Positions 33,601-41,972 of a stretch of 50,813 nucleotides of DNA are shown here, one piece after another. The position numbers and the translations under genes were made by a program. The notes under the pieces were generated by a model. The model worked only from the letters and a program-made list of their open reading frames with translations, was not told the origin of the DNA and searched no databases. The DNA is taken from positions 1 to 50,813 of IMG/VR virus record IMGVR_UViG_3300033149_004350. The stretch is one strand, 5' to 3'. This DNA comes from a virus. Each line of letters begins with the position of its first letter. Positions within the stretch are counted from its first letter, which is position 1.

Positions 33601-34097
33601 GTATTGAAGAATATATTGATATAAATGAAATTGGAAAGGCTATGATATTTTTGGCTAGTCCTCTTTTTGATTATACTATGTATGGGTTAATTGAAAATGG
33701 TTTAATTGCTTCGTATAGAACAGCTTTAGAAACAGAACAATTAAAAACTACTGTAACAAATTCTGCCGAAAAAAAGAAATTAAATCCAGAAAAAGATCCT
33801 CATGTAAAAGGATTAGCAGTGGATATAAATTCGTATTTAATGCAAACGAATTATATGAATCTTATAGAAATAACAAATGCTAGCGGGAAAAAGCAAAGAA
33901 GAACTTCTAATATAAATATCAATAATGATTTATTTAGTTATATAGAGACTACTTTGAAAAATGTTTTTGTAGGTAGAGATTATAGAAAAATATCTAAAAC
34001 AGTTCAATGGGAATCAAGAAATATAAATGTTAGACAATACCATTTAGAGACAACAAAAGAAAGATCAGCATATAAAATGTTTAAATATTTAAAATAG
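30624..34097 (+). CDS. Baseplate hub protein with C-terminal M15 peptidase domain
   Basis: 1157 residues. The N-terminal part has the hub (gpD/XkdQ-like) pattern with EVQISRESEDYYPIYFGFIT and TITTFGISKQLGL. The middle is long and coiled (about 285-340), then more strands. The last about 100 residues look like a zinc D-Ala-D-Ala carboxypeptidase/endopeptidase (M15) fold: His1060 and Asp1067 in PHVKGLAVDIN and His1140 in RQYHLET. Tail-tip hubs often carry a wall-degrading enzyme; an M15 type is an uncommon choice. Its substrate should be peptidoglycan crosslinks. The hub part is confident, the M15 call fairly so. Confidence 0.8.
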   Translation: MTAIVNVRYKFILHKLDFSNNRDIRPKILEDFVNIEERENPSEIPIIDRINRNIYMADPVDFDDPFSPLHWSKMLNFTEYLKDLSNSLDEYRERLSASTGSDTYMTKFSNEGRLSLKSIDITKRIETMTNFNTELNRFNNSLNLELKQMTKNANVEESINPEENDIIEVQISRESEDYYPIYFGFITSISYERKYGDIPSLTITTFGISKQLGLTRIIQDPAIFNQFLTSEITRPDMPFLQDVFNDKNAGEIFAYVLRNVLAYKPQNQELYNSIKIIENLESDLISLNLQLQDLKKQLDKADRDGNESRKTSLKKEIENVEKQIKEKQTIKREKEVAYKKAFASKEKTLTTINFEFDETRITNFKDFKVSFFVLFILYLIRKDRALDITAILEHGNHLVYNLMTKRAFKSWYSQLTTPIKVLDDVRNITYYDIFENREGQLIMRPPKYNQLEYLINTNPEKMERIITEDKIISYTFSRQDSNLNTRVDYQFMFPFRGVQDFFGGRYTDPTILTKYGLRLDGPKSNPNVINPRLGNFYSALDLMKQNSGTRTLTLDVVNCKDYEIGRLYFIEPLARVGYLTAISTSFSYGAVSFHTLTFIYVRNVFKKKIEGYDDGWMASLIYGEDQSEEINNYLKREMGIEGINVADDLYIKGFIPDVYKGDTRQQIKNKIADYFKNKELIFFRVLPNILDIIDFMYVDETLANDEFSSKTKEENPESSKKMEELQKITEKAKAKINEAEFIDGFYVINTSNNYISNLEDKNIEYYEKLSDTRIKTPFRKNKFLLEKSDIYIDNALIQALVCADVHFRDKENLKFNFFITKEGNLIIRSTNIESGYVSNDSRILKFKFEWKSGNLVLKSIRSMNSSKQYYEINFIRTYSDNSWSYCDVELPPCIIFTPKQIDTTISGRITTTYTYKKNYLGILARNGNKYKIGVSKGSNPKLKIWTDKNKRLNFLHKENVMEDFYNFETFFSDSNITGTGFDGEISESLSDYSIEEYIDINEIGKAMIFLASPLFDYTMYGLIENGLIASYRTALETEQLKTTVTNSAEKKKLNPEKDPHVKGLAVDINSYLMQTNYMNLIEITNASGKKQRRTSNININNDLFSYIETTLKNVFVGRDYRKISKTVQWESRNINVRQYHLETTKERSAYKMFKYLK

Positions 34098-34109
34098 GAG
34101 ATTTTTTTT

Positions 34110-34841
34110 ATGGATATATATTTGCAATTAGGAAAGATTTTAAGTATAGATAGAGAAACAGATACAGTTATTGTTCAATCATATGTTGGCGGTTCTCTTT
34201 TACCAATTAAATTAGATAATTCGCCTTCATTTCAACATTTACCTAAAATTGGAAGTAGAGTTTTATTTTTAAGGTATGGCCAGCAGTTTTCTAAGATTAT
34301 AAAGATTTGGGGCGCAGACGAAAGAGTAGTCAGAATGGGTTCTCAAAATTTATTAGAAGGCGATATTCAGATACAAAGTGAAGGAAGATCTTATATTCTT
34401 TTAGATTTAGGAGGAAATGTTTCGCTTGTTGATGGGTCTATGTTAAATTCTATACGATTAGATAATAAAATGAGACAAGTAATTTTAAAAGGATATGAAT
34501 TGATTTTTCAGACATATTCGAATATTAAAATTCAAGCTAATAAAGAAGGAGAGTTAGATATAACTAAAAAAGATAAAAATGACGAAATTGTTTCGCAAAT
34601 TAAGATCGATAAAGATCAGAATATTAAAATTGAAAATAAAAAAGTTAAGATTCATATAAATAGCGAAGGCGAAGTTTTTATAGATGCTGACAAAGTTTAT
34701 TTAGGAAAGGATTCTGATGATGAAGAAAAAAGAGCTTTTTTTGGGGATATTGTTACTTCTGGTCCATTCGGGACTTATCAATTTGATAGAGTTACAGGAT
34801 CTCCGATATCTGGAAGCTCAACTATAAAGGCAAAGGATTAA
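34110..34841 (+). CDS. Baseplate spike/puncturing protein (gpV/gp5-like)
   Basis: 243 residues. The start is an OB-fold-like region (ILSIDRETDTVIVQSYVGG, then IGSRVLFLRYGQQFSKIIKI). The second half is a repeating strand pattern (DQNIKIENKKVKIHINSEGE) typical of a trimeric beta-helix spike, ending with a flexible Gly/Ser-rich tail. It follows the hub gene, the normal order. The spike pierces the outer membrane. There is no lysozyme domain here, consistent with the peptidase being fused to the hub. Confidence 0.8.
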   Translation: MDIYLQLGKILSIDRETDTVIVQSYVGGSLLPIKLDNSPSFQHLPKIGSRVLFLRYGQQFSKIIKIWGADERVVRMGSQNLLEGDIQIQSEGRSYILLDLGGNVSLVDGSMLNSIRLDNKMRQVILKGYELIFQTYSNIKIQANKEGELDITKKDKNDEIVSQIKIDKDQNIKIENKKVKIHINSEGEVFIDADKVYLGKDSDDEEKRAFFGDIVTSGPFGTYQFDRVTGSPISGSSTIKAKD

Positions 34842-34842
34842 A

Positions 34843-35373
34843 ATGAACATAGAAGAATTTAAAAGTTTAATAATGGACGAAGTTTATACTAAAGACGAAA
34901 TTGGTTTTACTGATGAGGAATTACAAGAAATTTATGCTAAAGATACATATTCTATTTTACAGACATTAACTGTTTCTGAATTAGAAAGTCTTGATTCTTT
35001 ATTAGAAAAAATCGATGAAGATCTTTTAGAAAAAAAAGAGGTTGTTTTGGAAAAACTTAATTTTCAAAAAACAATAAAAGAATTATTAGAGGCCGAAGTA
35101 GAACAAAGCTCGAATGTTATTCAAGATGTTTCTGATATGAATGAAATATTGACATATGATAGAATTAAAAATTCAACGGAGTTATTAGATTTTACAGAAG
35201 TAAGCACTTCAATGTTATTAAAGGATCAAATTAAAAGTATTGAGTTAGATTATAGACTTTCACAATTAGATAAAATTTTAGAAGATTTAAGTTTAGAGAA
35301 AGCGTTAATAGAGGAATTGCGAAATAAGATATCTGAAATACAGGCGTCTATTTTGCAAATTTTAGAATCATGA
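34843..35373 (+). CDS. Helical baseplate-associated protein
   Basis: 176 residues, almost wholly helical with Glu/Leu-rich repeats (ELESLDSLLEKIDEDLLEKK). It starts one base after the spike stop and its stop overlaps the gp25-like ATG. The family is unknown. Its position between spike and gp25-like gene suggests a wedge or baseplate assembly role. Confidence 0.65.
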   Translation: MNIEEFKSLIMDEVYTKDEIGFTDEELQEIYAKDTYSILQTLTVSELESLDSLLEKIDEDLLEKKEVVLEKLNFQKTIKELLEAEVEQSSNVIQDVSDMNEILTYDRIKNSTELLDFTEVSTSMLLKDQIKSIELDYRLSQLDKILEDLSLEKALIEELRNKISEIQASILQILES

Positions 35374-35804
35374 AAGATTTTAAATTTTTAAGAACAAAGG
35401 ATTATGAATTTTATGGAAATTTGAATGACTTAAATTATGATTCAAATAAAGATATTGAAATTATTGAAAATTCTTCAAGAATAAAACAAGACATTGTTAA
35501 AATACTTTCTACACGTATAGGAGAAAATTTAATATTTGACGGATATGGAAGCGAATTAAAAAGTTTAATTGGTCAAAATTTTATTCAAACAAATATTCAA
35601 ACAATAATTAAGAATACTATTTTATATGCTATTTCTTATATTGATACTTTAGAAAATAGTGCAGATTCTTCTGAGAGAATAAAAGAAATAAAAAATGTGC
35701 AAATTACAAGAGATAAATACGATCCACGAATAGTTTATATTAAACTTGAAATAATTTTACAAAATAATGAGACTTTATTAATAGTTTTGAAAGAAGGTGA
35801 TTAA
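35370..35804 (+). CDS. Baseplate wedge protein, gp25-like
   Basis: 144 residues with the gp25-type layout: a central IKQDIVKILSTRIGENLIFDGYGSELKSL stretch, ending in a strand KIEIILQNNETLLIVLKEGD-type (here KLEIILQNNETLLIVLKEGD). The R-G-E segment preceding a loop is the gp25 signature region. The protein is a conserved wedge component and links sheath to baseplate. It precedes the J-like gene as in P2-type baseplates. Confidence 0.8.
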   Translation: MKDFKFLRTKDYEFYGNLNDLNYDSNKDIEIIENSSRIKQDIVKILSTRIGENLIFDGYGSELKSLIGQNFIQTNIQTIIKNTILYAISYIDTLENSADSSERIKEIKNVQITRDKYDPRIVYIKLEIILQNNETLLIVLKEGD

Positions 35805-35806
35805 TA

Positions 35807-37243
35807 GTGCAAATACCAACATTTTCTGAAAAATATCGAGATATTAAAAATGCAATTTTAGAAAGAAGAACAGACATAAATGTTCAGATTAATTCTGTCG
35901 TATCTGATACTTTTATTGTTCCGATTATTCTTGAAATTATAAATCAAAATATTAGACAAGAATATATTTCTAGGGCTCAATCTATAGATTTAATAATAAC
36001 AATGAAAACTGACGATACTTTTTTAGAGCAAGCTGTAGATGCATTTAATATTTCTAAAGATCAGCTTTTAAATGAAATTTCGCTTTTATTAGATGATCTT
36101 GTTGCTAATTATGGAATTACAAGAAAATCTGCGACAAAAGCTACAGGAACTGTCCAATTAGGGAGAGCAGAGATTCCAACGTTCGATATTTATGTTCCAC
36201 AAGGTTCAGTGTTTTCTACTTCTGGAGGAATACAATTTAAAAGTCTTTCTAATTATACTATGTATGCTGCAATGGGATCTTCTTATTATGATTCTGATTT
36301 AAATCTTTATGTTTTAAATATATCGGTTGAAGCGGTCGAAGCAGGAACTTCTGGAAATGCAGTTTCGAGTTCGATCAATACAATTGTTACTCCTATAACA
36401 GGAATGGAAGTAGTAACAAATAAAGAATCTTTTGTAAATGGAACAGATGATGAAACAGATGATGAACTTGTTACTAGAACAAAAACTGTTTTTCTTGGAA
36501 ATAATATTGGAACAAAAGATGGCTATAAAAAACTAATTTTAAATAATACTGATGTTACTGATTTATATGTATCCTCGGCTGAAGATCCTTTTATGATTAG
36601 AGATGAAGGAACAGGAGGAGATATAGATATTTATATTTTAGATAGAAAAGATACTCAAGTCACTAACGAAGTTTATACTACTTCACAAGAATTTCAAATA
36701 TTAACAAAACAACCTGTTAAAGAAATAGCTTTTGTTAGTTCGGGAACTTATATTTTTGAAAAAGATGGAACAGATTTTGAAACTATTTATGCAGGTTCTA
36801 TTTATGGTTCAGATAGACTTCATTTTACTACTTTGTCAACAGCACCATATATTGTGTCTTATGTTTATGATGGAATGATTGAAGAAGTTCAAAATTTGTT
36901 AAATCAAGATGAAAATAAAATTTTGGGTCATAATGTTCTTATAAAGCAAGCAATACAAAAGGATGTCGATATATCTTTTACTATTTCAGTATTAACGGGT
37001 TATACAAAAGCTTCTGTAATTGATGATATTACTGATACTTTATCTGAATATGTTAATGGATTAAAATTAGGAAAAAATTTACAACAAAGTGATGTAATAG
37101 CGGTAGTTGAAGCTGTTGAAGGAGTTGATAGAATTGTATTGCCTTTGACTGTTTTTGATGAAAGCGGATCTACTGATTCTAATGATGTTATTGAAGCTAC
37201 TGCTAGAGAATTTATAAGATTAAAAACTTTAACTATTTTATGA
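35807..37243 (+). CDS. Baseplate J-like protein
   Basis: 478 residues starting at GTG 35807, two bases after the gp25-like stop. The family pattern is clear: RAEIPTFDIYVPQGSVFSTS, then VEAVEAGTSGNAVSSSI, then the DDELVTRTKTVFLGNNIGTK and a C-terminal DVIAVVEAVEGVDRIV segment. Length is usual. It forms the inner wedge of the baseplate. The middle carries an inserted strand-rich region with ASGTYIFEKDG-like features (SSGTYIFEKDGTDFETIYAG). Confidence 0.85.
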   Translation: MQIPTFSEKYRDIKNAILERRTDINVQINSVVSDTFIVPIILEIINQNIRQEYISRAQSIDLIITMKTDDTFLEQAVDAFNISKDQLLNEISLLLDDLVANYGITRKSATKATGTVQLGRAEIPTFDIYVPQGSVFSTSGGIQFKSLSNYTMYAAMGSSYYDSDLNLYVLNISVEAVEAGTSGNAVSSSINTIVTPITGMEVVTNKESFVNGTDDETDDELVTRTKTVFLGNNIGTKDGYKKLILNNTDVTDLYVSSAEDPFMIRDEGTGGDIDIYILDRKDTQVTNEVYTTSQEFQILTKQPVKEIAFVSSGTYIFEKDGTDFETIYAGSIYGSDRLHFTTLSTAPYIVSYVYDGMIEEVQNLLNQDENKILGHNVLIKQAIQKDVDISFTISVLTGYTKASVIDDITDTLSEYVNGLKLGKNLQQSDVIAVVEAVEGVDRIVLPLTVFDESGSTDSNDVIEATAREFIRLKTLTIL

Positions 37244-37251
37244 GGTAATTT

Positions 37252-38319
37252 ATGGGTGCAATAATTAGTTCAGGTTCAAATTCGATTTTCTATAAATTAG
37301 TAGAAAATACGTATGTTAAAGATATCTATGAACAGCAATGGAATGTTTTGCCTTATACTCCAGATAGAAAACAAACGTTTGTTGATTTTTATCCAGATCT
37401 TTGGTCAGATACTAGCGATGTATTTCTTAGAGTATTTTTGAATGAAACACAGATTGCTCGGGTTAAAATAGTAAATATTTTTGGTTTAATTTATTGTAAT
37501 ATTGACGTTCCATATAGAGAATTTGAAATAGTTGTAAAATCTGATGATTTGCTAACTATTTATAAAACATATAAATTTATTTCATTAAATTTGCATTTAT
37601 ATTATGAACTATTAGGTGAAAAGTTTAAAGATTTAAGAATAGAAAATGAAAAAATATTTGGAGATTTATATAATGAATCAGTTAGAGATGAAAAAATTTA
37701 TGATAATTTTGGTTCATATATTAGATTAATTAAAACGCCTGCGTTTGATTATGATGAATATAGAAGGTATGTTTTGGGTAATGATACTTTTATTGGAAAT
37801 TTTAAAGCTTCTTTATATGGATCTACTGAAAAAGGAATAAAAGAAGCAATTGGTTCAATAACAGAACAATATCCAACTATTGGAAGTCAAAGAGATAGAG
37901 TTGGTTGGAGATTAAAAGAAAATGAACTTTATAATCATGTATTAGATAGTAGTTTAGGAAATGGTTTTCCATTAATTCTTGATCCAAAATATAAAAGATT
38001 TGTTATTATTATTTATGTTAATAATTCAACAAGAAATATTACGAATGAAGAAATTTTAATGAAAGAACAAGATGGAACTAATTATTTGTTACATAATTAT
38101 TTAACTTCTACTATTGTTACAATTGCTGGTTATACAGAAAATATAAATTTTAGAGTGGATAGAACTAATGGTTCTATTTCTTGGGTCAGCGGACAGCCTC
38201 AACCAGTAGTTGGAAGTAAATATTATGTTAATTATTCTTATTACTTGAAAGAAATTTCAGAATTTGTAGCTAATAATATAAAACCAGCAAATATAGAATT
38301 TCAATTTGAATATTTATAA
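37252..38319 (+). CDS. Baseplate wedge/tail protein (gpI-like position)
   Basis: 355 residues after the J-like gene, where gpI-like wedge proteins sit. The N-terminal domain (WNVLPYTPDRKQTFVDFYPD) and a helical middle give way to a strand-rich C-terminus with GSISWVSGQPQPVVGSKYYV. The latter matches a strand in the sheath protein (WVNGQPQPTNGSKYSV). It is followed by the third exact copy of the 24-base element. Function is by context. Confidence 0.7.
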   Translation: MGAIISSGSNSIFYKLVENTYVKDIYEQQWNVLPYTPDRKQTFVDFYPDLWSDTSDVFLRVFLNETQIARVKIVNIFGLIYCNIDVPYREFEIVVKSDDLLTIYKTYKFISLNLHLYYELLGEKFKDLRIENEKIFGDLYNESVRDEKIYDNFGSYIRLIKTPAFDYDEYRRYVLGNDTFIGNFKASLYGSTEKGIKEAIGSITEQYPTIGSQRDRVGWRLKENELYNHVLDSSLGNGFPLILDPKYKRFVIIIYVNNSTRNITNEEILMKEQDGTNYLLHNYLTSTIVTIAGYTENINFRVDRTNGSISWVSGQPQPVVGSKYYVNYSYYLKEISEFVANNIKPANIEFQFEYL

Positions 38320-38324
38320 AAAAT

Positions 38325-38348
38325 TATTATATTTTTGTATTAATAAAG
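38325..38348 (+). promoter_or_regulatory. 24-base repeated element, copy 3 (candidate late promoter)
   Basis: Exact copy of the element at 5522 and 23682, at the border between baseplate and fibre genes. It ends three bases before the ATG at 38352, so the transcript would have almost no leader. Confidence 0.6.
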
Positions 38349-38351
38349 ATT

Positions 38352-38762
38352 ATGAGTAAACCAAAAATACCAGAAAATGCTTTTGTTTATAAACGTTATA
38401 CTTTTGCTGTGGTTAAATGGAATCCGGTAATAAAAGATATAAATAATAATTTAATTACAATCGATAAATATTTATTGTATAGGGCAGAACTTACGAATTT
38501 AGAAGATTTGACAAAAATTGCTGATATTGATACTCTTGATGCTAATGGAAAAGTAGATACATGTTATTTAGATATGGATGCTTTTGGAAATGCATTATAT
38601 TTTTATAAATTAAAAGCAGTATTGGGCTCTGATGAAAGCGATTTTTCTAATGAAGCAGTTAATTTACACTTTTTAGATTTACGGGATATAGTGGGAGAAA
38701 CAGAACTTGATAAATTTGCTAGATGGGATCTTTCTAAATATGACCTTTCTTATTTTGCATAG
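38352..38762 (+). CDS. Fn3-like small tail/fibre protein
   Basis: 136 residues. Fn3-like strands are visible: YTFAVVKWNPVIKDINNN, KYLLYRAELTNL and NALYFYKLKAVLGS. The C-terminus is an unusual acidic/aromatic tail (LSKYDLSYFA). It directly follows the 24-base element with no clear ribosome binding site. Probable adaptor linking fibre to baseplate; family assignment is by fold only. Confidence 0.65.
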   Translation: MSKPKIPENAFVYKRYTFAVVKWNPVIKDINNNLITIDKYLLYRAELTNLEDLTKIADIDTLDANGKVDTCYLDMDAFGNALYFYKLKAVLGSDESDFSNEAVNLHFLDLRDIVGETELDKFARWDLSKYDLSYFA

Positions 38763-38771
38763 GAGGAGTTT

Positions 38772-39095
38772 ATGAGTTATAAATATGATTTTAAGTTTGG
38801 CAAATTGATAAAATCAGCCGAACAAAATACTAATTTTATTGTCTTAAAGGATTGGGATGTTTTTAATGAACATCTTTCTTCCCAAATTGATGGAATAAAA
38901 GATACATTTATTTTAAATTATTCATTTGTTTCTGGTTCTACTCGACTTTATATTGACGGAATAAGACAAACTTTAGATTATGATTATAAAGAAATTTTAC
39001 CGAATCAAATTTCTATGGCAGGTGTTCCTAACGGATCAATTCCACAAGTTGGACAAGAAATGGATGTAGATTATCGAAGATCTGATTTATTGTGA
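38772..39095 (+). CDS. Small tail fibre-associated protein with DY module
   Basis: 107 residues; GGAGGAG precedes ATG. It holds the module DTFILNYSFVSGSTRLYIDG then DYDYKEI and a final VGQEMDVDYRR strand, the same type as in proteins at 18588, 42223 and 48891. It could cap or join fibre segments. No catalytic motif. Confidence 0.65.
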   Translation: MSYKYDFKFGKLIKSAEQNTNFIVLKDWDVFNEHLSSQIDGIKDTFILNYSFVSGSTRLYIDGIRQTLDYDYKEILPNQISMAGVPNGSIPQVGQEMDVDYRRSDLL

Positions 39096-39103
39096 GGTGA
39101 AAT

Positions 39104-41671
39104 ATGGAAAAATTAGATTTATATGCAGGCCAAGATATTGGAAGAGTTAAGGATGTAGATTATATTCAAGATTCAAAAGCAGACGCAATAAAAAAGAGAA
39201 TTTATGATTTGCATGAATATGGTTGTGTAGAAATAACAGATTCTCAAGAATTTCCAATTCAATTTACTTCAGGATCAGGAAAAACTCAAATTGATATAGG
39301 ATATAATGCAAACGGAGTTGATGTAGTCGGGGGAATTGTTTATGATAAAAATGGCGAAAGAATTATTATTTTAGATAATGAAGATTGGCAAACTATAGAT
39401 TTTGTCTATAACGGAAAAAATTTAAAAAGAAATTCAGGAAATCTTAAAATTCCTTTAGCTACTACATCTGGAGATAATTATGTTTGGATAGAATATCTCT
39501 TGATACATGATACATCTAACGATAGCGAGACGTTGTTAGAAAATTTTGTTATTTTAGATTCAGGAACAGCAACATCAGGAGCGGCAAGCACATTAACTGA
39601 TAATACAAAAAGTTGGGGAGTTAATTCTTATCAAAATAAATATGTAAAAATAGTTGGTGGCACAGGAATTGGACAAACAAGAAAAATAACAAGCAATACT
39701 TCTGACACATTAACGATAACACCAAACTGGACTACTCCTCCTGATGCAACTTCTGTATATCAAATTTTAGACAATAATTCTTTACAATATATAAAAAGAT
39801 TAGATGGATATCAGATTAAAATAACAACATCTAGCACGCCTCCTTCTGGAGCAGGAATATCAATATATTTAGGAAAAGTAAATCCTACACTTTCTTCTCC
39901 GGATGATATAGATTATTCTAATAAAGATCTTTTTGGGCAAAGAACTGATACAATAAAAATAAAACCTGATACAGGAAATAAAACGCAAATTTATGAAGAT
40001 GGAAAAATTGGAACTCTTTTGGATCATATAAATGCTCTAGGCGGAGGAACTCCTGCCCCAAATAATCCTCATGGGCTTACAATAACAGATATTGTTGGGG
40101 CAGCCGAAGAACCAAAAAATACTGAATTTCAAGGAGATACTCATTCGAATGGAATTATAGATACAGATCTTAATGCTTGTGAATCCTCGATTGATAATTC
40201 TACATTTACTATAAATAATCTTACTATTTCTTCTTCTAGTTTAGATTTGAGCATATTGGGATATTCAACAGGTGGACAAGATGCTAGAGTAGAAATAGCA
40301 CAATTAGTTTCTGAAGAAAGTATTTATTTAGGAGGAATCAAAATTAATGCTACTACAAATCTTATATTTCCAAAACTTATAGATTTTACAAATATTTCTT
40401 CATCGAATGCTTTTGTTACTTTTTTACAAACTACTGATAGCACCGGGACATATAAAATAATTTTGAAATTATATTATGATTCTGTAGCAGAAGTCTATAG
40501 GGCATTAGCGAAAAAAATTCCAGTCGCTCAGGCTTTAACTTCTGATGAATTTTTACTTGGAACTGTTTATTGGGATTCTGTAAGTGCTATTTTATATAAT
40601 TCTCCTCAATTAGATTCTGGAACAGCAACATCTTCTACAAATACGACGTTAATAGATACTTCAAAAGTTTGGCTAACAAATCAATATCAAGGAAATTATG
40701 TAACAATAACTGGAGGAACAGGATCAGGACAAGTAAAGAAAATTGTTTCAAACGATAGCGATACATTGACAATAGATAGTGCATGGGCAGTAAATCCTGA
40801 TGGAACATCTACATATAAAATAGGAGAAATAGATACAAATGGAACATTAATTACTGAACATCCAGTAACAAATGCAGAAACAGGGGGAAGAAGGTTTGGA
40901 ACAATATCTCAAAAGGATTTGTGGAAAAATAGTAATGGAAATGTTGTTATAGATTTATCTTCAAGTATTATTTTTAGAAAGGATTTAGAAGATAAATTTA
41001 TAATTAACGATAGTGGCGATTTTGATGTAAAAGGTAAAATAAAAGAAAAAGGCGTAGATATAGTTCCTACTGGGATGATGATGGCAAGTTTTGATATTCC
41101 ACAAGGTTGGTTAGAATGTAATGGTAGCACAATCGATAAAGATGTAAATAAAATATATACAGAGTTGGTTGATTATTTAAGAGCCAAAGGAAATTATTTT
41201 ACAAATTCAGGGGCATTACCAGCTAATCAAGCAAAATTACCTGATTTACAAAGACGTTATCCTATCGGACATGATAATGTTGATTATATTGTTGGAGATG
41301 CTGCCAAATCAATGGGCGGTGCTGATGAACATAACCATAGTATTACTGTAGATAATAGGAATATAGATCATAACCATACAATTACTGATAATGCAGGTAA
41401 TCATAGTCATATACTTAATAGCGGGGGTCCACATGGTTGGACTAATGAAAGACCTGTTATGAGTTCGGGAGAAAATCCAGGGAAATTGGCGGTATATGGT
41501 CAAACGGGATTTGTTTCACTTTCTGGATATAATCCAGACACCAATTTTTTAGGGGGTCATAATCATACAATAAATTCAACATCGGGATTTAGTCATAATC
41601 ATACTGCTAGTTCAGCGAATTCATCAAATATTTCGCCTTGGTTTGCGAGTAAATGGATTATAAAGTGGTGA
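39104..41671 (+). CDS. Long tail fibre with tail-collar receptor-binding tip
   Basis: 855 residues. Two copies of the module starting DSGTATS lie at about 150-222 and 502-570; the sheath has a third. A tail-collar type domain begins near 655 (MMMASFDIPQGWLECNGS, then LPDLQRRYPIGHDN). The tip is rich in His-x-His loops (EHNHSIT, DHNHTIT, NHSHIL, GHNHTIN, SHNHTAS) as in T4 gp12/gp37-type tips, which bind metal in trimeric needles. It ends in ISPWFASKWIIKW, the typical final strand. This is the main receptor-binding candidate. Confidence 0.85.
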   Translation: MEKLDLYAGQDIGRVKDVDYIQDSKADAIKKRIYDLHEYGCVEITDSQEFPIQFTSGSGKTQIDIGYNANGVDVVGGIVYDKNGERIIILDNEDWQTIDFVYNGKNLKRNSGNLKIPLATTSGDNYVWIEYLLIHDTSNDSETLLENFVILDSGTATSGAASTLTDNTKSWGVNSYQNKYVKIVGGTGIGQTRKITSNTSDTLTITPNWTTPPDATSVYQILDNNSLQYIKRLDGYQIKITTSSTPPSGAGISIYLGKVNPTLSSPDDIDYSNKDLFGQRTDTIKIKPDTGNKTQIYEDGKIGTLLDHINALGGGTPAPNNPHGLTITDIVGAAEEPKNTEFQGDTHSNGIIDTDLNACESSIDNSTFTINNLTISSSSLDLSILGYSTGGQDARVEIAQLVSEESIYLGGIKINATTNLIFPKLIDFTNISSSNAFVTFLQTTDSTGTYKIILKLYYDSVAEVYRALAKKIPVAQALTSDEFLLGTVYWDSVSAILYNSPQLDSGTATSSTNTTLIDTSKVWLTNQYQGNYVTITGGTGSGQVKKIVSNDSDTLTIDSAWAVNPDGTSTYKIGEIDTNGTLITEHPVTNAETGGRRFGTISQKDLWKNSNGNVVIDLSSSIIFRKDLEDKFIINDSGDFDVKGKIKEKGVDIVPTGMMMASFDIPQGWLECNGSTIDKDVNKIYTELVDYLRAKGNYFTNSGALPANQAKLPDLQRRYPIGHDNVDYIVGDAAKSMGGADEHNHSITVDNRNIDHNHTITDNAGNHSHILNSGGPHGWTNERPVMSSGENPGKLAVYGQTGFVSLSGYNPDTNFLGGHNHTINSTSGFSHNHTASSANSSNISPWFASKWIIKW

Positions 41672-41676
41672 TTTTT

Positions 41677-41760
41677 ATGAAATGTTTGTTATGCGATAAA
41701 AATTTTATACAATTACAGAGGCATTTAATAAATTATCATAAAATAATATTGAATAAATAA
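41677..41760 (+). CDS. Possible C2H2 zinc-finger microprotein, 27 aa
   Basis: ATG at 41677, six bases after the fibre stop; the product starts MKCLLCDKNFIQLQRHLIN and continues YHKIILNK. Cys3, Cys6, His15 and His20 fit a compact C2H2 finger (CX2C-X8-HX4H). The ribosome binding site is weak (GGTG). It is short enough to occur by chance, but the metal pattern and the snug fit in the gap support it. Confidence 0.5.
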   Translation: MKCLLCDKNFIQLQRHLINYHKIILNK

Positions 41761-41774
41761 GAAGGAGGAAAATT

Positions 41775-41960
41775 ATGGTTGATATTGAACCTACAATAAT
41801 TTCAGATTTTTTAGATTTGTCAAATATTTCTTCAGAATCTAGAATTGTTATTGTTATAGATCCGGATACATTAAGCGGGGGAACAATATTATATGATAAA
41901 AATATTCCTTCGGGAAAGACATTGAATGGGAATATTTCAATTTCAGGTAAATTAAGCTAA
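41775..41960 (+). CDS. Small strand-rich protein, 61 aa
   Basis: AAGGAGG precedes ATG. Strand-like sequence (IVIVIDPDTLSGGTILYDK) followed by SGKTLNGNISISGKLS. Stop lies before the AGGAGGG of the next gene. Possibly a fibre cap or decoration; family unknown. Confidence 0.65.
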   Translation: MVDIEPTIISDFLDLSNISSESRIVIVIDPDTLSGGTILYDKNIPSGKTLNGNISISGKLS

Positions 41961-41972
41961 GGAGGGTTGATC

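Noticed and set aside
41967-41972. TTG start for the Cys-rich protein
   Set aside because: It overlaps its own ribosome binding site; GTG 41973 is spaced correctly.
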